Below are positions 7,143 through 13,326 of a stretch of DNA of 16,584 bases, piece by piece; the stretch's first letter is position 1, and each line of letters begins with the position of its first letter. Under the pieces are notes generated by a model that saw only the letters and a program-made list of their open reading frames with translations, did no database searches and was not told the DNA's origin. Source of the DNA: Clostridia bacterium (GTDB lineage Bacteria > Bacillota > Clostridia > Oscillospirales > Acutalibacteraceae); the NCBI GenBank assembly GCA_017549905.1, contig JAFYNC010000180.1:1-16584 (forward strand), given 5' to 3'. The position numbers were made by a program, and so were the translations under genes.

Positions 7143-7171
7143 ATTATAGCAACAATTTCATTGGTTGTCAA
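7143..7171 (-). promoter_or_regulatory. Strong promoter of the rpsF-ssb-rpsR operon
   Basis: A full consensus on the minus strand: TTGACA (7171-7166), a 17-base spacer, TATAAT (7148-7143), preceded by TGC, an extended -10. Such strength suits a ribosomal protein operon. Confidence 0.9.
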
Positions 7172-7179
7172 TAAAATTA

Positions 7180-7207
7180 TTGATTTTTCTGAAAAAATCA
7201 GTATAAT
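7180..7207 (+). promoter_or_regulatory. Promoter of coaX, overlapping inverted repeats
   Basis: TTGATT (7180-7185), a 16-base spacer and a perfect TATAAT (7202-7207). The -35 and spacer contain an inverted repeat with 8-bp arms (7181-7188 and 7193-7200, 4-base centre). A second dyad (7168-7174 and 7177-7183) overlaps both this -35 and the divergent rpsF -35. Either could be an operator or a by-product of AT-rich promoter sequence. Confidence 0.7.
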
Positions 7208-7232
7208 TAGTTTGGAAAGAGGGAGATAGGCT

Positions 7233-7997
7233 ATGCTGCTCACAATAGATATAGGTAATACAAACATAACGCTTGGATGTTTTGACGGCGATATTCTTGA
7301 GTTTACGGCAAGACTTGCAACCGAGCAAAAGAAAACCGCTGACCAATATGCATTTGAAATTAAAAATCTTTTAGCTCTTTATGAAATTGGCAGTGAGGAA
7401 ATAGAGGATTGTATTATTGCATCTGTTGTGCCTATGGTAGCAAAAAGCGTGAGTAATGTAGTATCAAAGCTTTGCCATATAGTGCCTTTAATGTTAGGTC
7501 CCGGTGTTAAAACAGGGCTTAATATAAAAATTGATAATCCTGCTCAGCTTGGTGCTGACCTCGTTGCAGGCGCGGTAGGTGCGCTTGAAGAATACACAAT
7601 GCCCTGCGTTGTAATTGATATGGGTACTGCCTCTACTGTAAGTGTGCTTGATAAAAACGGTGCATTTTTAGGGGGAGTTATTGCGGCAGGTGTAAGACTC
7701 ACCTTAAAGGCTTTGGCTGAAAACACAGCGCAGCTTACCTCTATTCCCATCGAAGCGCCAAAATCTGTTATAGGCGCTAACACAGTGGAATGTATGCAGT
7801 CAGGTCTTGTGTACGGCACAGCCGCTATGCTTGACGGTTTGATTGAAAAAATAGAACAAGAACTTGGCGAGGAGCCAACAGTTGTAGCAACTGGCGGACT
7901 TTCACGCGATATTATACCCCACTGCAAGTATAACATTATATATAACGAAAATCTTCTTTTAGATGGTCTTAAATCAATATACGAGAAAAATAACTGA
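7233..7997 (+). CDS. coaX: Type III pantothenate kinase
   Basis: A 254-residue CoaX, the normal length. It catalyses ATP-dependent phosphorylation of pantothenate, the first step of CoA synthesis, in the cytoplasm. Motifs of the ASKHA fold are clear: phosphate loop DIGNTN at 6-11; GPGVKTGL at 89-96; NPAQLGADL at 102-110, with D109 in the position of the catalytic aspartate; and DMGTAST at 129-135. The C-terminal GANTVECMQSGLVYG and VVATGGLS stretches also match the family. The start is fixed by GGGAG nine bases before the ATG and by the DIGNT motif coming immediately after. The following gene, 65 bases on, is an ECF S-component, probably importing the substrate. The long minus-strand ORF across its 3' half is a shadow. 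Confidence 0.96.
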   Translation: MLLTIDIGNTNITLGCFDGDILEFTARLATEQKKTADQYAFEIKNLLALYEIGSEEIEDCIIASVVPMVAKSVSNVVSKLCHIVPLMLGPGVKTGLNIKIDNPAQLGADLVAGAVGALEEYTMPCVVIDMGTASTVSVLDKNGAFLGGVIAAGVRLTLKALAENTAQLTSIPIEAPKSVIGANTVECMQSGLVYGTAAMLDGLIEKIEQELGEEPTVVATGGLSRDIIPHCKYNIIYNENLLLDGLKSIYEKNN

Positions 7998-8027
7998 CGA
8001 ATTGTCAGATTATATATTATATTATGA

Positions 8028-8047
8028 ACTGCACCTATAAGGGCAGT
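8028..8047 (+). promoter_or_regulatory. Small hairpin in front of the ECF S-component ribosome binding site
   Basis: ACTGC (8028-8032) and CC (8034-8035) pair with GG (8041-8042) and GCAGT (8043-8047), with one bulged A and a TATAA loop. It ends three bases before GGAGG (8051-8055). A second short hairpin, CTGAC/GTCAG (7994-8008), overlaps the coaX stop. Neither has a T run, so they are not terminators; they may adjust mRNA stability or translation. Confidence 0.35.
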
Positions 8048-8050
8048 ATC

Positions 8051-8055
8051 GGAGG
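8051..8055 (+). promoter_or_regulatory. Ribosome binding site that sets the ECF S-component start
   Basis: GGAGG lies seven bases before ATG 8063. The upstream in-frame ATG at 8024 has no such site and would add 13 residues translated from the hairpin region. Confidence 0.8.
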
Positions 8056-8062
8056 TAATATT

Positions 8063-8650
8063 ATGAAAAAAACAAATAGTAAACAACAGATTAAAACACT
8101 CGTTTTAGGCGCGATTTTTACGGCGCTCGTAATAGTGTTGCAGTTTATGGGCGCATTTATCCGCTTTGGTACGTTTCAAGTTTCACTTGTGCTTGTGCCT
8201 ATAGTAATAGGCGCGGCAATGTGCGGAACTAAAATCGGCGCGTGGCTTGGTTTTGTATTCGGCGCGGTAGTATTGCTTAATGGAGATGCTGCGGCATTTC
8301 TTGCGATTGACGTATTCGGAACAATACTTACAGTTTTGCTTAAAGGAACAGCCTGTGGATTAGTAGCCGGACTTGTGTATAATTTACTCCAAAAGCGCAA
8401 CCGTTTTGTAGCGGTAGTTGCTGCGGCAATTATTTGCCCGATTGTGAATACAGGCGTTTTTCTCTTAGGTTGTGCAGTATTCTTTTTAGATGCTGTAAGA
8501 GAATGGGGAATTGCAGAAGGTTTTAATAACACCTTTAAATATATGATGATTTTCTTTGTTGGCGGCAACTTCCTTTTTGAACTTCTATCAAATATAGTTT
8601 TAAGTCCTGTTATTGTTAGAGTTTTAAGCTTAGAGAAAAAGAATATGTAA
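8063..8650 (+). CDS. ECF transporter S-component, probably pantothenate-specific
   Basis: A 195-residue membrane protein with about six hydrophobic helices and a short basic N-terminus, the build of an S-component, the substrate-binding subunit of energy-coupling factor vitamin importers. Helix 1 (LVLGAIFTALVIVLQFM), the FGTFQVSLVLVPIVIGA helix and the KIGAWLGFVFGAVVLL segment are typical of this class. The A-motifs and T-subunit are not in the window, so it would use a shared ECF module encoded elsewhere. Directly following coaX in the same direction, it most likely imports pantothenate (a PanT-type role). That substrate is inferred from context and not read from the binding site. The start at 8063 is chosen for its GGAGG. 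Transcription ends at the terminator at 8666-8699. Confidence 0.87.
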   Translation: MKKTNSKQQIKTLVLGAIFTALVIVLQFMGAFIRFGTFQVSLVLVPIVIGAAMCGTKIGAWLGFVFGAVVLLNGDAAAFLAIDVFGTILTVLLKGTACGLVAGLVYNLLQKRNRFVAVVAAAIICPIVNTGVFLLGCAVFFLDAVREWGIAEGFNNTFKYMMIFFVGGNFLFELLSNIVLSPVIVRVLSLEKKNM

Positions 8651-8665
8651 TATCTTATAAAATTT

Positions 8666-8699
8666 ATAGCACCCCATTATTTTGGGGTGCTATTTGTTT
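8666..8699. terminator. Bidirectional terminator between the ECF S-component gene and plsC
   Basis: An 11-bp stem (8666-8676 with 8683-8693, 6-base loop) built on CACCCC/GGGGTG. It is followed on the plus strand by TTGTTTA and on the minus strand by TATAAATTTT. The plsC stop codon lies five bases beyond the stem. Confidence 0.88.
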
Positions 8700-9528
8700 A
8701 TTTATTTCTCAATTTTTCTAATGCATCAAGCATTTGTTTATGTATATTATCTCCGATTTCGGTTGTGTTTTTACCCTCGAATTGCTCGGGTGTAATTACA
8801 TCAAGTAGTTTAAAATCCACAACAGTTTTCTTTCTGAAAAGGTTTTTTGGTATTTCACGTGTGTTGTTAAGCACGCAAACGGCGATAGGAACATTAGCTT
8901 TTATAGCAATTTTAAAGCAACCGTTTCTAAAGGGTAATAACTCGCAGGTAGGGCTTGTGTAACCTTCGGGGAAGATTGCGATTGAAGCGGTATCTTCCTT
9001 TATTGTTTTAATAGCATTTATAATGGTTTTTGCGGCTTCACGGTCGTTTTCGCGGTCAATAAGCAGAGAATTTATTCTGTGCATTACACAGGAAATAAAG
9101 GGCATTTCGTTGTAAATTTCCTTTTTACCTATAAATGCAAGCTGTGCATTGGGAAAGGCAGAAAGAATAACCGCAGGGTCAAAGTCGTGCTGATGGTTGC
9201 AAACTAAAAGCACACGACTATCCTCGGGGAATTTTTCTAAACCCTCGGCATTAATTTCAACCCTAACAATCTTTATTATAAGAGCTAAGCAGTTTTTAAG
9301 CAAAAATCTGAAAAACGAGGTAGCCCGAGGCTTTTTTTCGCGGTTTGTTGATAAAATCATAACCAAAAGTATTAAGAATTGCAACACAACAAAACCTAAC
9401 ATAAACCCTAAGAAAAGAACAGGCACAAGCCACCAAGAATAGCTTTGTTTAAGTATTGGAAAAAAACCATTAAGAAAGGGAATAAGCGCGGCGCTTAAAA
9501 TTGCATAAACATAGTAAATATAATACAT
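8698..9528 (-). CDS. 1-acyl-sn-glycerol-3-phosphate acyltransferase-like protein (PlsC/LPLAT family)
   Basis: A 276-residue protein with two N-terminal membrane segments (about 5-22 and 33-58) and a cytoplasmic-side acyltransferase domain (about 85-250). The catalytic HX4D motif is present as H112 to D117 (NHQHDFD). The phosphate-binding block appears as FPEGYTS at 186-192, where the common form is FPEGTRS, so the usual Arg is replaced; FRNGCFKIA at 200-208 stands in the FKxGa position. The likely reaction is transfer of an acyl chain to lysophosphatidic acid to make phosphatidic acid, but acceptor preference cannot be fixed given the changed motif. It is the last gene of the trk operon, 12 bases after the small cysteine protein, with AGAGG before the ATG. 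Confidence 0.88.
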   Translation of the reverse strand: MYYIYYVYAILSAALIPFLNGFFPILKQSYSWWLVPVLFLGFMLGFVVLQFLILLVMILSTNREKKPRATSFFRFLLKNCLALIIKIVRVEINAEGLEKFPEDSRVLLVCNHQHDFDPAVILSAFPNAQLAFIGKKEIYNEMPFISCVMHRINSLLIDRENDREAAKTIINAIKTIKEDTASIAIFPEGYTSPTCELLPFRNGCFKIAIKANVPIAVCVLNNTREIPKNLFRKKTVVDFKLLDVITPEQFEGKNTTEIGDNIHKQMLDALEKLRNK

Positions 9529-9540
9529 TTTTTAACCTCT

Positions 9541-9717
9541 TTAATTTTGTTTTCTGACAATGGAATATTCATCATAAAAATTAAAATACGGGCAAGAGGC
9601 AGTCTGTTTTGTTAAGAATCTGCCCATTTCGTCCTCATCAAGATTTGCATCACAGCAATAGCAGTCATACTCATCGTCATAAATATAATTAGAACAGTTT
9701 TCACAGTTAGATTTCAT
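9541..9717 (-). CDS. Small cysteine-rich acidic protein, DUF6472-like, translationally coupled to trkH
   Basis: A 58-residue ORF found by direct translation of the gap between trkH and plsC. It begins MKSNCENCSNY and ends FYDEYSIVRKQN. It has five cysteines before residue 23 (C5, C8, C19, C21, C22) and one at 42 (SCPYF). The CxxC, CYCC and CP arrangement suggests a small zinc-ribbon or knuckle, and the rest is rich in Asp, Glu and Tyr. The pattern agrees with what I remember of the DUF6472 family of Clostridia, which has no known function. The ATG shares a base with the trkH stop (TAATG on the minus strand, 9719-9715), and GGTG lies just upstream inside trkH, so translation is probably coupled. 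No signal peptide or membrane helix is seen, so it is probably cytoplasmic. Confidence 0.88.
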   Translation of the reverse strand: MKSNCENCSNYIYDDEYDCYCCDANLDEDEMGRFLTKQTASCPYFNFYDEYSIVRKQN

Positions 9718-11180
9718 TATTTCGCACCTTTCATCACGCGCTTCTTAGTCCAAGAAGTAGGGGAGAACAGAAGAAGCAATGGGAATATTTCGAGTCTGCC
9801 TAAAAGCATTGCGGAAGAAAGGGCTAATTTTGAAATATCCGAATATGCAGAATAATTACTTGCAGGTCCTGCTACTGAGAATGCAGGTCCTATATTATTA
9901 AAGCAAGAAACTGCCGCAGAAATGTGGGTTTCAAAATCAAATGGGTCGAATGAGATTATAACAATAACCCCTAAAAGACACATAAAATAAACTGCAAAAT
10001 AACTTGTTACGTTGTTTATGGTGGGTTTATCAACGGTTTTACCTTCAAATCTTATTGATTCAACCGAGCGAGAGTGTAACATGTGTTTAAGGTTTGCTTT
10101 AACAGTTTTAAATAACAGTATCACTCGCGAAACTTTAAGACCGCCCGCTGTAGAACCGGCACAACCGCCTATAAACATAAGCATAAATAAAATAATTTTA
10201 GAAAGCGAAGGCCATAGATTAAAGTCCACAGTTGCATATCCTGTAGTGGTTATGATTGAAGAAACCTGAAATGCAGAATGACGCAAGGTTTCAGAAAAAC
10301 TACCAAATTGTGAGTAGATATTAAACATTATAAGTCCTGTTGAAACGAGGGTTATTATAACGTAAGTCCAAAGTTCTTCGCTCTTTAGGGCAGATGTGAT
10401 TTTTTTGGTGAGCAAGAGATAATATAAATTAAAATTCACACCGAAAATTAGCATAAATATTGTTATAACCCATTGAATGTAGGGCGAGTATCCACCTATA
10501 CTGTCAGCTTTAACTCCAAATCCTCCTGTTCCTGCGGCGCCAAAAGCGTGAACAAAGCTTTCAAATAAAGGCATTTTGCCGATATAAAGAAATACTACAA
10601 GAAGAAGAGTTAAGAAGATATATATAAGGTAAAGTATTTTTGCGGTGGTTTTAATTCTTGGCACTAACTTTCCTATTATAGGACCGGGCATTTCGGCGCG
10701 CATGAGATGCATAGAACGACCCGTATCGGTAGGCACAATAGCCATTACAAGCACAAGTATACCCATACCGCCAACCCAATGTGTAAAGCTACGCCAAAAA
10801 AGTATGCCGTGCGACATTGCTTCGACATTGGCAACAATAGAAGCTCCTGTTGTTGTAAATCCGCTTACAGTTTCAAAAAAAGCATTAATAAATGACGGTA
10901 TTTCACCGCTTAAAGTAAAGGGCAGCGCACCTATGAGTGACAGACAAATCCAACCAAGCGCTACTATAACAAATCCTTCTTTTGCAAAAATTGCTCTGTC
11001 TTTAGTGCGGTTTGGAAGTATTAGAACTAAAGCCAAAAGGATAGCTACTGCAATAGTTATTAAAAAAGCGTATACACATTTTTCTTTATATATCAGTGCA
11101 CATATTGTAGGTAACGACAGAAGAACTGCTTCTACCAACAAAATACGTCCCAATATGTAAAAAACCATTTTTCTATTCAT
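9717..11180 (-). CDS. trkH: Potassium uptake protein TrkH (Trk/Ktr channel subunit)
   Basis: A 487-residue membrane protein of the TrkH/KtrB superfamily, in which four M1-P-M2 units form a K+ pathway. The four selectivity-filter loops are recognisable: SGFTTTGAS (106-114), GAAGTGGFG (214-222), SIITTTGYA (308-316) and NNIGPA (428-433). FWRSFTHWVGGMGILVLVMAI at about 128-148 and GGCAGSTAGGLKV at 338-350 are strongly conserved family blocks. The length and the extra N-terminal helices match TrkH rather than the shorter KtrB. It would work with the TrkA protein encoded just upstream to take up K+. The start is set by AAGGT overlapping the trkA stop, nine bases before it. The stop overlaps the start of the small cysteine protein. 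Confidence 0.96.
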   Translation of the reverse strand: MNRKMVFYILGRILLVEAVLLSLPTICALIYKEKCVYAFLITIAVAILLALVLILPNRTKDRAIFAKEGFVIVALGWICLSLIGALPFTLSGEIPSFINAFFETVSGFTTTGASIVANVEAMSHGILFWRSFTHWVGGMGILVLVMAIVPTDTGRSMHLMRAEMPGPIIGKLVPRIKTTAKILYLIYIFLTLLLVVFLYIGKMPLFESFVHAFGAAGTGGFGVKADSIGGYSPYIQWVITIFMLIFGVNFNLYYLLLTKKITSALKSEELWTYVIITLVSTGLIMFNIYSQFGSFSETLRHSAFQVSSIITTTGYATVDFNLWPSLSKIILFMLMFIGGCAGSTAGGLKVSRVILLFKTVKANLKHMLHSRSVESIRFEGKTVDKPTINNVTSYFAVYFMCLLGVIVIISFDPFDFETHISAAVSCFNNIGPAFSVAGPASNYSAYSDISKLALSSAMLLGRLEIFPLLLLFSPTSWTKKRVMKGAK

Positions 11181-11189
11181 ATCGTTACC

Positions 11190-12548
11190 TTATTTCAATA
11201 TATCTGATAGAGTGTTAATTCTTTGATTAGCGGCAATTACTACAACCTTATCGCCTGCAAGCAACATATCGTCACCTGTAGGAATTATAGTTTTGCGGTC
11301 GCGCATAATGCCGGCTATAAGGGTATTTGATTTGGTTTTTAAATCCTTAAAGCAGATTCCGAGCTGTAAAAAGTCGGGCTTAACGCTGAATTCAAGCACT
11401 TCAACCTTATCATCAAGCATTTTATACAGTGTTTCAACACTGCTGTCCGCTGAATTTTCAAGAGCTCTTGCATATCTGAGAATTATATCTGATATTGTTT
11501 TCTTTGGGGAAACCATACAGTCAAGTCCCCATTGTTCAGCCAACGGCATTAGTTCATCGCGGTTAACCTTTGCAATAACCTTAGGCACATTTTTGTTGAT
11601 TGCAAATGATGATAAAAGTATATTTTCTTCATCAATACCTGTAAGTGCTACAAATGCATCAAGTGAATCCAAGCCTTCTTCCATAAGAAGTTCAACATTT
11701 GCGCCATCGCCGTTTATTATGGTCGCTTTAGGTATTGCTTCGCACAGTTCTTCACAAATTTCTTTATTTCTTTCAATAAGGGTGACCTTATTTCCACTGG
11801 TGCAAAGCATTTTAGCAAGGTAGTATGATGTGCGGCTTCCGCCTAAAATCATTACGTTTCGTGCTTGTTTTCTCAAAAGTCCCATTTCTTTCAGCAGCTT
11901 TGCAAATTCGTGTTGATTAGCGGTAAGTGCTATTCTATCGCCGCTTTTAAGCACAAAATTACCGTCAGGTATATATGCTTCATCATCTCGTTCAACACCG
12001 CATATAAGGAATTTTGCATCGAATTTCGAGCGAAGTTCTGAAAGCTTAACACCATCTAAAACAGAATCTTGTTTAAGCTTTAACTCAACTATCTGAAAGT
12101 TTCTGACAGAAAAGGTTTCAACCTTAGCAGCCGACGGAAGTTTTAATAGATGATATAGTTCCTTTGCGGCCATTAATTCGGGGTTTATTGACATTGATAA
12201 ATCCAACTGTTGCTTCATAAAGCCTAAGCTGCTGTCATTATATTGTGGGTTGCGAATACGTGCAATGGTGTTTTTAGCGCCCATACGTTTAGCTAAGAAA
12301 CAACTGAGCATATTAAATTCATCTGAATTTGTAGCTGCAATCAAAAGGTCTGCTTCAATTACCTTTGCTTCCTCTAATATTTCGCAGTCGGTACCGCTAC
12401 CGCACACACTCATAATATCATAAATATTAGTAAGTCCGGTTAATACGTCTGCATTGCAGTCAACAGCGGTTACGTTATGTCCCTCATTAACAAGACTTGC
12501 AAGTATAGTAGAACCGATTTTTCCGCAACCTACAATAATAATATTCAT
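11190..12548 (-). CDS. trkA: Trk system potassium uptake regulatory protein TrkA
   Basis: A 452-residue cytoplasmic protein with the full double-RCK design: RCK_N 1 (about 1-120), RCK_C 1 (140-222), RCK_N 2 (230-345) and RCK_C 2 (370-452). The first Rossmann unit has the glycine motif GCGKIGS at 7-13 and acidic D30 at the end of strand two, consistent with NAD(H) binding. The second has GGSRTS at 236-241 with E259. TrkA rings gate TrkH according to nucleotide binding; in many Gram-positive bacteria RCK_C domains also bind c-di-AMP, but that cannot be claimed from this sequence alone. It is first in the trkA-trkH-small cysteine protein-plsC operon, with its own promoter about 40 bases upstream and GAGGT before the ATG. 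Confidence 0.96.
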   Translation of the reverse strand: MNIIIVGCGKIGSTILASLVNEGHNVTAVDCNADVLTGLTNIYDIMSVCGSGTDCEILEEAKVIEADLLIAATNSDEFNMLSCFLAKRMGAKNTIARIRNPQYNDSSLGFMKQQLDLSMSINPELMAAKELYHLLKLPSAAKVETFSVRNFQIVELKLKQDSVLDGVKLSELRSKFDAKFLICGVERDDEAYIPDGNFVLKSGDRIALTANQHEFAKLLKEMGLLRKQARNVMILGGSRTSYYLAKMLCTSGNKVTLIERNKEICEELCEAIPKATIINGDGANVELLMEEGLDSLDAFVALTGIDEENILLSSFAINKNVPKVIAKVNRDELMPLAEQWGLDCMVSPKKTISDIILRYARALENSADSSVETLYKMLDDKVEVLEFSVKPDFLQLGICFKDLKTKSNTLIAGIMRDRKTIIPTGDDMLLAGDKVVVIAANQRINTLSDILK

Positions 12549-12581
12549 AAGATTACCTCATTTTACATTATATCTTATTAT

Positions 12582-12610
12582 ATTTTAACACTTTATTTAT
12601 AAATTTACAA
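12582..12610 (-). promoter_or_regulatory. Promoter of the trkA-trkH operon
   Basis: The minus strand has TTGTAA (12610-12605), a 17-base spacer and TAAAAT (12587-12582), with TGT directly before it, making an extended -10. The start near 12575 gives a leader of about 27 bases. Confidence 0.7.
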
Positions 12611-12620
12611 CTAAAAACTA

Positions 12621-12650
12621 AAAAAAGGCAAATCGAATGATTTGCCTTTT
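12621..12650 (-). terminator. Rho-independent terminator after the LUD-domain gene
   Basis: A perfect 12-bp stem (12623-12634 with 12639-12650, 4-base loop) is followed on the minus strand by a T run (12626-12621 and beyond). It lies four bases after the stop codon of the LUD gene and ends the rny transcript before the trkA promoter. Confidence 0.92.
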
Positions 12651-12653
12651 ATA

Positions 12654-13307
12654 TTAATATCCTAAATCTTCACCGCAAATGATTACGGTTATTCTGTTTT
12701 TAACCTGCTGTCTGCCGCTTACAAGGTAGTTTGCGCAAATTCTGCGGTCAATATTGCATCCGTCCGTAAAGTTGGGATTATTGCTATTAAGTAGAGAAAT
12801 GCAGTGACCAAGCTTTGCGCAAGGTGAATCAATGCCGAGCCTTACACAGTTTTTAGGAGCGGCAATCTTTTTAACTCTAAGGAATGCTTCGTTAATATCT
12901 TTAACGATTTTGTTTGCGCCAACAATCATAATAACCTTTTTAGGACCAAAGGCTATTGCGGATATTCGGTTTGCAAATCCGTCAACATTTAAAAGTTCAC
13001 CGTTTTCGGTTATGGCATTTGTTGAACAAAAATAAAAATCGGTACCAATAACTTTTCGGAATACCTCTTCACGTTCTGCCAAAGTGATGCCCTCTTTATT
13101 GCGGTCAAAAAATCGGTAACAATCTTTATTAATAAGTTCCCATACACCGCTTTCGTGCAAAGAAACAGATCCGCCTGCGGTAATTACACAGTCGTGGTAT
13201 AGCATTTCTTCAACGGTTCTCCTAATATCATTAATGCAGGGTACGTAAATACCCTGCATATTGTTTTTATCAAGAGCCGTTATTACACGTTTAATACGTT
13301 CGTTCAT
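12654..13307 (-). CDS. LUD-domain protein (LutC/YkgG-like, lactate-utilization-type family)
   Basis: A 217-residue protein of the LUD (DUF162) family. Marks are CVITAGGSVSLHESGV at about 38-53, FYFCSTNAITENGELLNVDG at about 90-109, GPKKVIMIVGANKIV, and a C-terminus ending RITVIICGEDLGY. A cysteine-containing segment, DSPCAKLGHC and then DGCNIDRRIC, precedes the end, as in stand-alone clostridial members. LutC works with the iron-sulfur proteins LutA and LutB in lactate oxidation, but neither is nearby, so a lactate role is not supported and the true function is unknown. I chose ATG 13307 because the longer frame would run 80 bases into rny. The gap after rny is 19 bases with an AGAG-type site, so the gene is probably co-transcribed with rny. 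It ends at a strong terminator. Confidence 0.85.
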   Translation of the reverse strand: MNERIKRVITALDKNNMQGIYVPCINDIRRTVEEMLYHDCVITAGGSVSLHESGVWELINKDCYRFFDRNKEGITLAEREEVFRKVIGTDFYFCSTNAITENGELLNVDGFANRISAIAFGPKKVIMIVGANKIVKDINEAFLRVKKIAAPKNCVRLGIDSPCAKLGHCISLLNSNNPNFTDGCNIDRRICANYLVSGRQQVKNRITVIICGEDLGY

Positions 13308-13326
13308 AACAAGCACTCTCTTATAT

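Noticed and set aside
8010..8024. AT-rich TTATATATTATATTAT stretch as a promoter for the S-component gene
   Set aside because: It contains -10-like hexamers, but no -35 box lies at 16-18 bases. The adjacent TTGTCA is wrongly spaced.
7544..8086. Minus-strand 180-residue open frame
   Set aside because: It lies antisense to coaX and the coaX/S-component gap. The sequence has no family character and coaX is certain.
8176..8568. Minus-strand 130-residue open frame
   Set aside because: A shadow of the ECF S-component gene with antisense-type composition (Ala/Thr/Pro/Lys-rich).
10645..11160. Plus-strand 171-residue open frame
   Set aside because: Antisense to the 5' half of trkH, with no ribosome binding site or recognisable motifs.
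11293..11823. Plus-strand 176-residue open frame
   Set aside because: Antisense to trkA. It is Ser-rich low-complexity, as expected from the opposite strand.
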